The notes: a model not told the origin generated them from the letters alone. 64,000 nt of DNA from JBCCAG01 sp050331115 (GCA_050331115.1 JBHJHD010000010.1:59028-123027), one strand, 5' to 3'; counted from the stretch's first letter, positions 1 to 9,083 are shown. Numbers and translations are program-made.

Positions 1-1
1 T

Positions 2-649
2 GCTCAGGCTGAGCAGCAGCGCAACAACACGGTGTCTGCGTCCCGCAGCGATGTCTTGAACCGCATGGCGGAAAACGATAAGCGCCTAGCCGAGATCGAC
101 AGCGAGCTGAATAAGCGCATCGTCGAGAACGACAAACGAATCACCGAGATTAAAGGGCAGCTCCAGCAGACCGAACTGCAGCGCAACTATGGCGAGCTGC
201 GGGCCCCTATCGACGGCATTGTATTCGATCTTCAGGCCCAGGATGACGGCTTCATCACCGCAAACCCCAACGATCCGGTGCTCAAGGTTGTTCCGGCCGA
301 TGCGCTCGTGGCCGAGATCTTCATTACAAATCAAGACATCGGCTTCGTTAATGTGGGGATGCCGGTAGACGTACGCATTGACACCTTCCCGTTCAGCGAA
401 TTTGGCGACGTTGAAGGAGAGCTTGTCTCCATCGGCGCAGATGCACTGCCCCCGACTGAGATGAGACAGTTTTATGCTTTCCCCGCAAAGGTCAATATCG
501 ATCAGCAGTACGTAAGCATCAACGGTAACCCGATTGAGCTTCAGTCTGGAATGTCAATCACCGCCAACATTAAGACGCGTAAGCGCCGCGTGATTACCCT
601 GTTCACAGATCTATTCGTCAAGAAGATCGAGGCTCTGAAGACGCGATAG
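2..649 (+). CDS. HlyD-family membrane fusion protein, C-terminal part (cut by window start)
   Basis: Periplasmic adaptor of a type I secretion system, linking an inner-membrane ABC exporter to a TolC-like channel. The reading frame is open from the first bases, so the N-terminal membrane helix and most of the hairpin lie outside the window. What remains is the end of a charged coiled coil, then the returning lipoyl half (ELRAPIDGIVFDL), then a beta-barrel domain ending in a basic tail (KTRKRRVITLFTDLF) usual for HlyD proteins that partner peptidase-containing or RTX exporters. A good intrinsic terminator follows. The exporter itself is not in the window. The family call is firm; the substrate is unknown. 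Confidence 0.9.
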   Translation, partial: AQAEQQRNNTVSASRSDVLNRMAENDKRLAEIDSELNKRIVENDKRITEIKGQLQQTELQRNYGELRAPIDGIVFDLQAQDDGFITANPNDPVLKVVPADALVAEIFITNQDIGFVNVGMPVDVRIDTFPFSEFGDVEGELVSIGADALPPTEMRQFYAFPAKVNIDQQYVSINGNPIELQSGMSITANIKTRKRRVITLFTDLFVKKIEALKTR

Positions 650-683
650 GACCAGGCTTCGCTAAGACTATTAGATTTAAAGC

Positions 684-720
684 GGGTCAGCTCCTAATCC
701 ACAGAGCTGACCCATTTTTT
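684..720 (+). terminator. Intrinsic terminator after the HlyD gene
   Basis: A perfect 10-bp stem (GGGTCAGCTC paired with GAGCTGACCC) with a 10-nt loop is followed by ATTTTTT. It lies 35 bases after the HlyD stop codon. Confidence 0.85.
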
Positions 721-771
721 GAATATTATCGCGACCGCCTAGGCACTGTCGCAATCGCCGCCAAGCAAAGC

Positions 772-955
772 CTACTTGATGGTGCGATACCGGCTGTAAT
801 GGACCTTCAGCCCCAGAATGACGGAGGTGAATATCAGCCGTGAACAGATTGGCGGTAATGACAGGAACGTTGTGAACATAAGTTCCGTAGACAAGCCACA
901 TCGGAATACCGACGCAAAGCGTGATTAGCATCGCCCAGGACACGTTATGGCTCAC
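772..955 (-). pseudogene. SemiSWEET-type sugar transporter remnant
   Basis: One minus-strand frame encodes NVSWAMLITLCVGIPMWLVY followed by GTYVHNVPVITANLFTADI, which resembles the second and third helices of bacterial SemiSWEET/MtN3 transporters. The expected last helix is present in another frame (FTSVILGLKVHYSRYR then stop), so a frameshift lies near position 830. The first helix is missing; its place is taken by repetitive-looking sequence (about 955-1025) with CCCTTCGGGCAGG and short G/C runs. Intact members are about 85-95 residues. The gene therefore looks both truncated and frameshifted. The identification rests on pattern recognition of a short segment. Confidence 0.6.
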
Positions 956-1113
956 CCCCGGCTGTCGCCATCCCCTACGCCCTTCGGGCAGGCTTCGCCA
1001 AAAGAAAGGGGGATTAGTAGGGGGAGCCCATACGTGCAGCCACATACGGAATTGGTATAAGTAGCTTAGAGATTCACCTACGTCAGCAGCATTTTTGACC
1101 TAGGACACATATG

Positions 1114-1605
1114 CTAATCGACCACCTCAATTGCCTGTACAGCCACATAAGGTCTACCCACATAAACGTCAACAACGTCGGGCTCTAGCTCAATACTGTA
1201 GGCCGCTCTAATAGTAGCCTCGTCCAATTCCTCAACTTTACCGGTGACTTCAATGTTGGTGCCGACCTCCGGTATCTCAAGGCTAGTAATCGCAAGAGTT
1301 TCTTCGCCACGCAGCGATTCAATGTCGTAGATCGTGAAGAGATTGGGCGAGACGATTTCGGTCACCTTTGTGCTGACGGTAATCGTCTCGCCCAGTAAGT
1401 CTGCCGCGGCCGATACAATCCCGCCGCCAACCTCAACCTCTTCGGGGACATTCACCTGCTCTTTCGGCAGCGGCACTTCCGTATCTAGGCCGCTAAACGT
1501 TGAGGTACAGGCCACAAGAGGCGCAGAAAGTAAGGGCAGTGAAGCTACAAACGCAAAACCTCTTCTCACCCTACGCTTAAAATCCACGATCGATGATGTC
1601 GACAT
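1114..1605 (-). CDS. Predicted lipoprotein with one OB-like domain
   Basis: No named family is recognised. The product has a basic N-terminus, a hydrophobic stretch and a lipobox-like PLVAC, so it is probably an exported lipoprotein. The mature part (about residues 65-163) is a small beta-rich domain that resembles each half of the lipoprotein at 4714-5550 (GETITVSTKVTEI... against GKSVTIRNTIEET...), with shared EVTGKVEEL/QVTGEVAQL and VGRPYVAVQAI/EDRPAIIANSL elements. The ATG start overlaps the preceding gene by 29 bases; an in-frame GTG at 1569 would remove the overlap and still leave a full signal peptide. The two genes are probably co-transcribed. The start is uncertain. Confidence 0.7.
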   Translation of the reverse strand: MSTSSIVDFKRRVRRGFAFVASLPLLSAPLVACTSTFSGLDTEVPLPKEQVNVPEEVEVGGGIVSAAADLLGETITVSTKVTEIVSPNLFTIYDIESLRGEETLAITSLEIPEVGTNIEVTGKVEELDEATIRAAYSIELEPDVVDVYVGRPYVAVQAIEVVD

Positions 1606-2572
1606 CGGGCGTTCCTTGCTGCTGAACGTCTATTTCTTCCCTTCGCACCGTATCGCGCACCGTCACGACTTCTTCTATGACCTCTTTGCGTACCGTCACC
1701 TCTTGACGAACCACGGGCTCTTTACGTATCTCAACGTGATCGGCATAGATGTCGCTACGAGCGCTACTGCCGACCTCAACCGCCTTACCCGCAACGTTAA
1801 CGTGAGTTACGCCTGGCACCGATTCAATCTCGATAATAATTTTCTCTTTTTGGATCGTAACTGAGCCCTCGACCTGCTCCGTTTCAATTCGCTTCGTGAC
1901 CGTAATCTCGCCGGTCTTCAAACGACGTTTATCAGTCACGAGCCGCTCCTCATAGAGGGGGATTCGGCGGTGCGTGTCGCTCTCGGCAGAGAGGTCTGAC
2001 GCTTGCCCGGAGTGATTCAATTCAACGCGCTTGTTGGGTACAGGCAGGGGGATATCGGCGGGCGCAGCGGGTGAAGCAGCAGGCTGGATGGGAAAAGATG
2101 GAGGCGACGCTTGAGAGGCCGTTGAAGTCGATGGGGTCAGCGAAGCATCGTATTTCTTAGCGCTAGGCTCTACCGGCGTCGACGTTTGAGCTGAGGCAGA
2201 TTGATCTATAGCCTGCGCTGGGTAAATTGAGCCGACCCGCGCCTCGTAGTCATCATTTGCCATCAAATCATTGCGATACTCAGGCAGGTCTTCCACCTGC
2301 GCTCTAGTCAGCCCCCTAGCATAAATGCGATCGCCATCTATGAGACCTGTACAGCAGCTAACGGGCAGCAGCACTTTCTTACCCAAAATCCAGAATCCAG
2401 TGTCGATAACCAGGTATCGAATTTGGCCGGTGTCGTCCACTAAGATATCGTGGACGACACCAATTTGCTCGCTCTCTGCGCCGGCGTAGACTGCGGCACC
2501 CTTAATGTTGGTGCCGTCAAGATATCGATCTTTATAATCAGGAAATCGGTCACCTATTTTGTATAGCGCCAT
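1577..2572 (-). CDS. PRC-barrel and DUF2382 (YsnF/AvaK-like) protein
   Basis: Residues about 1-110 form a PRC-barrel (VVHDILVDDTGQIRYLVIDTG, a little longer than the core, then KKVLLP and LPEYR). A low-complexity Ser/Pro/Ala linker follows. The last 130 residues are a DUF2382 domain with the usual repeated elements: LYEERLVTDKRRLKTGEI, VTIQKEKIIIE, and a tail of alternating charged strands (RKEPVVRQEVTVRKEV, TVRREEIDV). Such proteins are found in stress and desiccation gene groups; the molecular role is unknown. The ATG at 2572 is preferred to an upstream TTG because the paralogue at 2729-3646 begins at the same place (MALYK against MAFRK). It precedes the lipoprotein at 1114 in the same direction. 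Confidence 0.9.
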   Translation of the reverse strand: MALYKIGDRFPDYKDRYLDGTNIKGAAVYAGAESEQIGVVHDILVDDTGQIRYLVIDTGFWILGKKVLLPVSCCTGLIDGDRIYARGLTRAQVEDLPEYRNDLMANDDYEARVGSIYPAQAIDQSASAQTSTPVEPSAKKYDASLTPSTSTASQASPPSFPIQPAASPAAPADIPLPVPNKRVELNHSGQASDLSAESDTHRRIPLYEERLVTDKRRLKTGEITVTKRIETEQVEGSVTIQKEKIIIEIESVPGVTHVNVAGKAVEVGSSARSDIYADHVEIRKEPVVRQEVTVRKEVIEEVVTVRDTVRREEIDVQQQGTPDVDIIDRGF

Positions 2573-2679
2573 GGCGGTAAGCAAGTATCAGGGCAAAAAA
2601 ATGACATAACTGCTAGGCGCGTAAGTCTCAATGAATCATCAATTCGTAAGATTCTGCAAGGCCGAACACAGCTTATTGG

Positions 2680-2703
2680 AAAAAGGGACCCAAGCTGGGC
2701 CCC
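2680..2703 (-). terminator. Intrinsic terminator after the upstream PRC-barrel gene
   Basis: Read on the minus strand: GGGGCCCA, loop GCT, TGGGTCCC, then TTTTT. The stem has 8 pairs with one G-U. It falls 26 bases after the stop of the gene at 2729-3646, so the two PRC-barrel genes are probably separate transcripts. Confidence 0.75.
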
Positions 2704-2728
2704 TCTATAGACTATTGAAGACCAAACA

Positions 2729-3646
2729 CTAGCGATTGACTACGTCAGTACCTTCGGTAGTGTCAATGTCCAACTCTTCCCGGCGCAGCGTCTCTTTACC
2801 GGTTACGGTATCGCGGTCTACTTCCTTGCGAACGTTGACCTCCTCACGGACGTAGGCTTCTTTGCGGATGTCCGCTTCCTCAGCGTAGGTCTCGGCGCGC
2901 ATCACTTCGCCTTCTTTGAAGTCCGGCGTACCTTCAACAGGCCGAGCGCCATCTACGTCGGTGCGCTCAATAATGATACGCTCCCGCTCCACGGGTACAG
3001 ACACCTCCTTCGTTTCAGTTTCAACCCGCTTGCCGATGGCGACTTCACCAGTCTTAAATCGGTCCTTATCGGCAATCAAGCGCTCTTGATAGAGGCGAAT
3101 TGCATCGTGGTCCTCATGATCCATGCCGTACAGACCTGGCTCGCGGTCGTAGTCTAGATCAGCGGCAGCGGCTGTAGCGGTACGGTCTTCTTTACCATAT
3201 AGGGCACTGCTACCGGGATAGGCGCGGTTTTCCTCGCGATATTCCTTGCCTACGTACTTGCCCTTGCGGGTTTCGCCCAAGTCACGATACCCACTCCGAA
3301 TACGATTTTCGTAGTCTTGGTCAATCGTCATATCATCCCGATACTCAGGCATATTCTCGACCTTGCTTTTAGCCAAGCCATCAACGTAAACGCGCTTTTG
3401 ATTACGATCGAAATGCGCTAGACCAATAGGCAGTAAGACCTTTTTCCCAAAGACCCAAAAGCCAGTATCAGCAACTAGGTAGCGGATGTTTCCAGTGTTG
3501 TCATCGAACAGGGCATCTTTGATCGATCCAACCTGATCGCCGTCGCGACTGTAGAGGGAGTAATCGTTGAAAGCAAGCATATTGCCGTCTCTGCCAACTA
3601 CTTTGTCATCGTTAGGATAAGCATCCGAAAATTTACGAAAGGCCAT
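2729..3646 (-). CDS. PRC-barrel and DUF2382 (YsnF/AvaK-like) protein, paralogue
   Basis: Same architecture as the neighbour at 1577-2572. It has a PRC-barrel in the first 115 residues (IKDALFDDNTGNIRYLVADT, KKVLLP, MPEYRDDM), then a charged Tyr/Gly/Arg-rich linker, then DUF2382 from about residue 175 (LYQERLIADKDRFKTGEV, VPVERERIIIERTDV, VREEVNVRKEV, LRREELDI). It lacks the Pro/Ser-rich linker of its paralogue. The pair looks like a tandem duplication that has since diverged. No signal peptide is visible, so it is probably cytoplasmic. Family firm, function unknown. Confidence 0.92.
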   Translation of the reverse strand: MAFRKFSDAYPNDDKVVGRDGNMLAFNDYSLYSRDGDQVGSIKDALFDDNTGNIRYLVADTGFWVFGKKVLLPIGLAHFDRNQKRVYVDGLAKSKVENMPEYRDDMTIDQDYENRIRSGYRDLGETRKGKYVGKEYREENRAYPGSSALYGKEDRTATAAAADLDYDREPGLYGMDHEDHDAIRLYQERLIADKDRFKTGEVAIGKRVETETKEVSVPVERERIIIERTDVDGARPVEGTPDFKEGEVMRAETYAEEADIRKEAYVREEVNVRKEVDRDTVTGKETLRREELDIDTTEGTDVVNR

Positions 3647-3913
3647 ATGAATTTCTCAGGTAACAGCATAAATTCAATTTCATATTAAAAAACTTCAGCC
3701 TAAATTCTAAATATCGAGAGAAGGAGATGGTGAGGAATTCTCCTCACCCTATTGAGCGATATTCAAGCGCTAAAAATAATCTTTAATTTAGCTACTTTGA
3801 CTGACTTAGTATCGCTATATAAAAATTCCCCACCAAATCTCTCGGCTTCGCAACGTAGCGATTCAGAGTATATTTGGCGGGGAACTTTAACGTGGTCAAT
3901 CGATAGATTAGAA

Positions 3914-4627
3914 CTAGCGCTTGTCCTTAATGATGACGTCAGCGCCACTGTTGTGGGCGGTGTCCCCTGTTGTGATGGTGGCGTCAGCGCGATCGCGCTC
4001 CACAACGTCTACCTCTGTAGTTCGGTTCACGTCTTTGCTGACGGTTGCCTCAGGTGCGTCAAACACTTCAAGCTCTTCAGCATGGCGATCGCGCATGGTA
4101 GACTCGACCCAATTAACTCTGTCATCGTTGCCGCTGACCATTAGCAGGTAATCACCAGCCTTGATGCGGCTTTCGTAGACCTTTGCTTTCTCCTCAGGAA
4201 TACCCAGACCAATTAAAGCGCCGATAATTCCGCCTGTAGCTGCGCCGATACCAGCCCCCGCCAGGGTCGAGCCAAGTGCGCCGATTTCTGCACCAGCAGC
4301 CAAGATCGGACCAACGCCAGGGATTGCTAAAAGGCCAACGCCAATTAGAAATCCGGTGACGCCGCCAAGGACGGTCCCCGTAGTCGCGCCAATGCCAGCC
4401 CCTTCTCCGGCCTCATTGCCCTCAGTCTCTCTGTCCTTTAGATCTGCTGCCCCTTCGATACCGTCGACGTTTCGAGCCAGCAGCGACACTCGGTTCATGT
4501 CGTAGTCAGAATCTTTTAAGGACCGAATAACGTACTCAACGTCTTCCTCATTTTTGAAAACACCAACGACCCGCTTGTAAGCGCCCGTCTCGGGAGCTAG
4601 TCTGGTGTCCTTTTCCGTAATAGCCAT
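3914..4627 (-). CDS. General-stress-protein-17M-like (YflT type) protein with glycine zipper
   Basis: The first 55 residues (VVGVFKNEEDVEYVIRSL, then SLLARN) match the small alpha/beta domain of YflT/GSP17M-type stress proteins. The middle (about 75-145) is a long Gly/Ala-rich stretch (GAGIGATTGTVLGGVTGF, GAGIGAATGGIIGALIG) that would insert in or lie on a membrane as glycine-zipper hairpins. After a short KAGDYLLMVSG segment comes a hydrophilic tail rich in Asp, Thr and Val. It sits with the two PRC-barrel/DUF2382 genes and two lipoproteins, all on the same strand, which supports a stress or envelope-remodelling role. That role is inferred. Confidence 0.85.
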   Translation of the reverse strand: MAITEKDTRLAPETGAYKRVVGVFKNEEDVEYVIRSLKDSDYDMNRVSLLARNVDGIEGAADLKDRETEGNEAGEGAGIGATTGTVLGGVTGFLIGVGLLAIPGVGPILAAGAEIGALGSTLAGAGIGAATGGIIGALIGLGIPEEKAKVYESRIKAGDYLLMVSGNDDRVNWVESTMRDRHAEELEVFDAPEATVSKDVNRTTEVDVVERDRADATITTGDTAHNSGADVIIKDKR

Positions 4628-4713
4628 GGGTATTTCTCCTAAAATTCAATTATTTACTGATTGGGTTTAAGGCCGGTCGATACTGCTACAAATTCAGCCG
4701 CAGCAACAGCGCT

Positions 4714-5550
4714 TTAGTCAACGGCGGATGAGTAGACATCATCAGCGACAATGACCGGCCGGTTATAGCGCTGAGCAAACTCATCTAGCTGATCTGGCTC
4801 AAGGCCAAGGTCGTACTCTTGGCTGAGGGAATCTGCGTCGAAGGATTGAGGACGCCCAGTCACGAGGTAGGTCTCTCCGTCCTGCAGAGGTTCAGAGCTT
4901 TTGAGGCCGCTCTCGACGCCAACAACAAGAATGCCAATATCATCGACCCAGCCCTGCTCAAACAGCGTCATGGTGTCAGGAGATGTGGCGTTTCTAACGT
5001 CGCCTTTTACAGCAATAAGCTGACCGTTGAACGCATCTGCATACTCTACCAGCTGCTCAATCTTTGGGGCCAAAGCAAGAGAATTAGCGATAATAGCGGG
5101 CCGATCTTCGTACTCCGCATAGATGGTCTCATCCAACTCAAGACCGTACTCGGAATTGACGTCAGCGATGACAAGTTGTGCAACCTCTCCTGTGACTTGG
5201 ACAGGGATATCTTCACTGGGAAGCAACAGCTGCTCTCCAGTAGTGTTGATGACTAAAATGCTCTCGCCGCCGTCGTTGCCTAAAGAAAAGCTTTCTTCCC
5301 CAATCGTCTCTTCAATTGTGTTTCTGATGGTGACAGACTTGCCAATTAAGCCCTCAGGGCTGTCTATGCCCGATACGCCCTCAGCGCTAATTTCTCCAGA
5401 GAGATCTTCGCTGGTAACGTTATTGCGGTCTTCCTGAATCTCGCTGTTCTCGCCGCTGCAGCCAGAGGCAATGACCATAGCCGCCGTCAATGCGATCGCA
5501 CCAGAAAGTGAGCCAGCTTTCTTCAGCCAGCGTTTACTTTGATAAATCAT
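4714..5550 (-). CDS. Predicted lipoprotein with two OB-like repeats
   Basis: N-terminal basic residues, a hydrophobic segment and the lipobox ASGC mark an exported lipoprotein. Two weakly similar beta-rich halves follow (about 65-165 and 170-275). Each has a GKSVTIRN/IAVKGDVRN start, a central strand pair, VTGEVAQL or VTGRPQSF, and a final RPAIIANSL or RPVIVADDV. The single-domain lipoprotein at 1114-1605 is of the same type. The pattern resembles bacterial OB-fold proteins that bind ligands on the cell surface, but no ligand is suggested by the sequence. It would be the first gene of the minus-strand group; about 240 bases of gene-free sequence lie in front of it. Confidence 0.75.
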   Translation of the reverse strand: MIYQSKRWLKKAGSLSGAIALTAAMVIASGCSGENSEIQEDRNNVTSEDLSGEISAEGVSGIDSPEGLIGKSVTIRNTIEETIGEESFSLGNDGGESILVINTTGEQLLLPSEDIPVQVTGEVAQLVIADVNSEYGLELDETIYAEYEDRPAIIANSLALAPKIEQLVEYADAFNGQLIAVKGDVRNATSPDTMTLFEQGWVDDIGILVVGVESGLKSSEPLQDGETYLVTGRPQSFDADSLSQEYDLGLEPDQLDEFAQRYNRPVIVADDVYSSAVD

Positions 5551-5793
5551 TAACGTTCTATCCTCTCAACGTTTTACCGATTACGTTTCTGCCAATTATT
5601 TAAGTTTTTGGAAAGCTAAAAGCCGGATGATTTCTTCTTAAAGCTTTGTAACTTTTAGAGCCTAAACCTATAAACTAAGATTAGTTTGCTGCAGCTGATT
5701 CTCTATCTATCAACAGGGACACTTAGTAACAGCGCTCTATCTCTCAGAAGGTTAGATCTGAGGAGTCCACTTGACATATTTCTGTAGACTTAT

Positions 5794-8382
5794 CTAAAGG
5801 TCTAGAGGGCCCCGAGTGACGCCTAGCCGGTTCTGCAGCTTCAGCGTCTGCCACAGCTGAGCGCCGCCAATCTCCCCTCGCAGCAGCCTCTGGTAGTGCT
5901 GAATTATCTGGCTCACCTCACTGGGGGGCTCCTGCAAAAATTCAATTCGCACGTGGCGTAGACCAAGCTCTAGAAGACGGTGGACGTACTCAGCGCCAGT
6001 TTGGGCCGTGCCGTTGAACAGCGTATTGCGACAGCCCGCGTCGGCCTGCAGCATGTGATCTACCCCGGCGCGATCGCGCAGCTTAACGCTATGGGTTTCG
6101 CAGGGACGGCCGCAGTCGCGGTAGTCGGTGCCCTCCGACAAAAAGGCGCAGAAGACGCAGTGCTCCATGTGAAACAGGGGCATATGCTGGTGCAGGGTGA
6201 CCTCGAACCAGCTGGGAGTGCGGCGCAGCAGGTGCTCGAGCTGATGGGCGTTGAGGTCGTAGGAGGCGGTGAGTCGATGCAGGCCGAGGCCCTTGAAGTG
6301 GGCAGCGGCAATGGGATTGGCCACGTTTAGCGAGAAGTCGCCGACGCAGGGGCGGCCCGCGAAATAGGCCAGGTGGTCGTAGTTACGCGCCAGGTAGCCG
6401 TCAGCGCCGCAGCGGCTCACCTGGTCCAAAATCCAGTTTTCTAGGGGCTTAGCGATCCGGGGTGGGGCAACCCAGATTTCTGCGGGTGCGCCTTCAGCGC
6501 TATCAAGCTCTGGGCGATCGCCGCTGGGGGTGAACTGCCGCACCATCTGCACTGCCTGCCGGTAGGCGCGGGGGTCCTCCAGCTCGCAATAGAGGGTGGT
6601 AATGCCCGCTTCGAGGGCGGCCTGGATCTGGTCCAAACGACGAACCAGGACGATGAGCGCTGGGTCAGCCGGAGACGGGCTGAGCTGGGCCGGCATCAGG
6701 TCACCGTGGGTTGCCTCAGCACGCATTGCCCAGCGCACCGGACGCGATCGCGCTTCTTCGAGCTGCAGCACCGCCTCGCGCCGCAGCCGGTTTAGCTCGC
6801 TCAGGGGCAGCATCAGGTCACCGTCGAGCTGAATATCGAGGCGGCTGAGGGTAAATGGCGTGTTGCCCAAGCGGCCGAGCTGCTTGCGCAGGGTCGGCTC
6901 GCCCAGGGGGCGGGAGTGAGCGGCCACCAGCGGCATAGCGGACTGGACCTGAACCACGTGCCCCTGAGAGTCGCGGGCGATTAGGGTGAGGGGAGCGGCG
7001 ATCGCGCCGTGCACTTCCAGGACCACGGGCTGCTGGGCTCGGGGAGTTTCGCCTGCATAGGTTTGGCGCACCTGGCGGTCTAGCTCGGGGTCGCTCGTCT
7101 TCCAAGCGCGATCGCCTGCGGTGATGGCGCGCGTATCGAAGGCTTTACCGAAGCTCAGGGTGACGCGATCGCCCCGGCGACTGCTCTCATAGACCCGTCC
7201 GCCCGTCTCGTGGCCCCCAGCGCTGCCCTCAAACACCAGGCCGTCTCCAGGCTTAACGGCCGCCGCCTCTAGCTGGGCCAGCGCTGGGTCAAGTCTAAGG
7301 GTCACGCTGCCGCGTTGCACCAGGGCTACCTGCCCCAAATAGGCCCCGCGCTTTTTTGCATAGCGACCTTGGACAAGCGCCTGGTTATCGATGCCGCCGA
7401 GCCAGCCGCTATAGAGCCCCCGGGAAAAGGCCATTTCCAGCCGATACTGCTCCTCCCGACTTGCAGGCCCACCCAAAGGCGTCGCTTCGCGGTCCACATT
7501 ACCTGGTGCCAGATCGCCTGATTCCGGCCGGGCCGGCAGATGCTGCAGGCGGTCCAGCGCCTGCCGGTAGACCTGCGTCACGCTGGCCACGTACTCCGGC
7601 GTCTTCAGCCGCCCCTCGATCTTGAGGCAGCTTACCCCAGAGCGCACCAGCTCAGGCAGCAGCGGCAGCCCCGCCAGGTCCTGGGGGCTGAGCAGATAGC
7701 GGCGCTGGCCCTGCGCGTCAGCCAAATTTAGCGGCTCCCCGTCCACAATCAGGTCGTAGGGCATACGGCAGGCCTGGGCGCATTCGCCTCGGTTTGCGGA
7801 GCGCCCCCCCAAAGCTTCGCTGGTGAGGCACTGCCCCGAATAAGCCACGCACAGGGCCCCGTGAACAAATACCTCCAGGGGCAGCGCAACATGCCGGCCC
7901 ATCTGCTGGCGAATCTTCTCGATTTCCCGCACCGAACACTCCCGCGCCAGCACTACCAGACTGCAGCCCAAAGATTCCGCAAACGCGACCCCTGCCGCGC
8001 TGGTGATGGTCATCTGGGTGGAGGCATGGATGGGAAAGTCGGGAGACAGGTGGCGGATCAGGCGGCATAACCCTACGTCCTGAACGATGGCAGCGTCTAC
8101 GCCAGCAGCAATGACGCTGCGCAGGTAGGCTTCCACCTGGGGCAGCTCTTTGGTAAAAATCAGCGTATTTAGGGCCAGGTAGCCCTTCACGCCGCGCCGA
8201 TGCAGCGCCGCCATCAGCTCCGGAAGATCGGCCTCGGTGAAGTTTTCAGCCCGCATGCGGGCGTTGAAGCGGTCGAGCCCAAAGTAAATGGCGTCTGCGC
8301 CGTTCTCGATGGCGGCTTTGGCGCAGTCCCAGCTGCCAGCCGGAGCAAGGAGCTCAGGTAAAGGAGAAGCGCTGCTGCTCAT
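5794..8382 (-). CDS. U32 family protein (long RlhA/YdcP-like form)
   Basis: The opening (ELLAPAGSWDCAKAAIENGA and AIYFGLDRFNARMRAENF) and the segment with FVHGALCVAYSGQCLTSE, SANRGECAQACRMPY and LKIEGRLKTPEY are the U32 signature. At 862 residues this is the long form with a middle DUF3656-type domain. A second Cys-rich area near the C-terminus (HMEHCVFCAFL, CGRPCETH, DAGCRNTLFNG) may hold an Fe-S cluster. In E. coli the long family member RlhA is needed for hydroxylation of a 23S rRNA cytidine; the same role here is inferred from architecture only. The start overlaps the stop of nth by 4 bases, so the two are translationally coupled. Confidence 0.9.
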   Translation of the reverse strand: MSSSASPLPELLAPAGSWDCAKAAIENGADAIYFGLDRFNARMRAENFTEADLPELMAALHRRGVKGYLALNTLIFTKELPQVEAYLRSVIAAGVDAAIVQDVGLCRLIRHLSPDFPIHASTQMTITSAAGVAFAESLGCSLVVLARECSVREIEKIRQQMGRHVALPLEVFVHGALCVAYSGQCLTSEALGGRSANRGECAQACRMPYDLIVDGEPLNLADAQGQRRYLLSPQDLAGLPLLPELVRSGVSCLKIEGRLKTPEYVASVTQVYRQALDRLQHLPARPESGDLAPGNVDREATPLGGPASREEQYRLEMAFSRGLYSGWLGGIDNQALVQGRYAKKRGAYLGQVALVQRGSVTLRLDPALAQLEAAAVKPGDGLVFEGSAGGHETGGRVYESSRRGDRVTLSFGKAFDTRAITAGDRAWKTSDPELDRQVRQTYAGETPRAQQPVVLEVHGAIAAPLTLIARDSQGHVVQVQSAMPLVAAHSRPLGEPTLRKQLGRLGNTPFTLSRLDIQLDGDLMLPLSELNRLRREAVLQLEEARSRPVRWAMRAEATHGDLMPAQLSPSPADPALIVLVRRLDQIQAALEAGITTLYCELEDPRAYRQAVQMVRQFTPSGDRPELDSAEGAPAEIWVAPPRIAKPLENWILDQVSRCGADGYLARNYDHLAYFAGRPCVGDFSLNVANPIAAAHFKGLGLHRLTASYDLNAHQLEHLLRRTPSWFEVTLHQHMPLFHMEHCVFCAFLSEGTDYRDCGRPCETHSVKLRDRAGVDHMLQADAGCRNTLFNGTAQTGAEYVHRLLELGLRHVRIEFLQEPPSEVSQIIQHYQRLLRGEIGGAQLWQTLKLQNRLGVTRGPLDL

Positions 8383-9083
8383 GGTTTCTCTGTTCCTTTC
8401 TTTGCCCCTAGCGCTAACCCACTGGCGGAGCCAATCCCAGCGGAGGGACAGAGATCGGCCAGGTCACAGCGATCGCAGGCGGGCTTGCGGGCATCGCAGA
8501 CGGCCCGTCCATGGTAGACCAGGCGGATGGACCAGTTCTCCCAGTCGGCCTGGGGCAGCAGCGGCATCAGGTCGCGCTCGACGCGCACCGGGTCTTTGTG
8601 CTCCGTCAGCCCGAGCCGGTTGCTCAGCCGCTTCACGTGGGTATCCACGGTCACCCCGGCGTTGATGCCGTAGGCGTGGGCCAGCACCACATTAGCCGTC
8701 TTGCGGGCTACGCCGGGGAGGCTCAGCATCTCCGCCATGGTGCGGGGCACCTCCCCGCCAAACTCCGCTACGATGCGACGGCAGGCCCCCTGGATGTTCT
8801 TAGCCTTATTGCGGAAAAAGCCCGTGGAGCGCACCAGAGCCTCTAGGTCGGACAGTTCAGCAGCGGCGAGGGCCGGGGCGTCGGGATAGCGAGCGAACAG
8901 GTCCGGGGTCACCTTATTCACCCGCTCGTCGGTGCACTGGGCCGAGAGGATGGTGGCCACCATGAGCTGCACAGGCGTTTCATAATCGAGCGAGCAGGGG
9001 GCCTGGGGGTAGAGCGCCTTAAGCCGCGCTAGAACCTCTAGCGCCCGCTGCTGTGGCGTGGGCTTGACTGAAGATGCGGTCAT
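8379..9083 (-). CDS. nth: Endonuclease III
   Basis: DNA glycosylase/AP lyase that removes oxidised pyrimidines. The helix-hairpin-helix (LPGVARKTANVV) carries the catalytic Lys128, the catalytic Asp147 lies in TVDTHVKRL, and the [4Fe-4S] loop has cysteines 196, 203, 206 and 212 with the canonical C-x6-C-x2-C-x5-C spacing. The length of 234 residues is normal. It is followed by the U32 gene with a 4-base overlap. All catalytic residues are present, so it should be active. Confidence 0.97.
   Translation of the reverse strand: MTASSVKPTPQQRALEVLARLKALYPQAPCSLDYETPVQLMVATILSAQCTDERVNKVTPDLFARYPDAPALAAAELSDLEALVRSTGFFRNKAKNIQGACRRIVAEFGGEVPRTMAEMLSLPGVARKTANVVLAHAYGINAGVTVDTHVKRLSNRLGLTEHKDPVRVERDLMPLLPQADWENWSIRLVYHGRAVCDARKPACDRCDLADLCPSAGIGSASGLALGAKKGTEKP

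Noticed and set aside
677..1045. 122-codon minus-strand frame as an intact gene
   Set aside because: Only its middle resembles a known protein (SemiSWEET); both ends read through a terminator and repetitive sequence, so it is treated as a pseudogene.
1334..1864. Open reading frame of 176 codons on the plus strand
   Set aside because: It runs antisense to the lipoprotein and PRC-barrel genes, which have clear domain matches.
5770..5799. TTGACA with TATCTA as a plus-strand promoter
   Set aside because: It points into the 3' end of the convergent U32 gene, with no plus-strand gene behind it.
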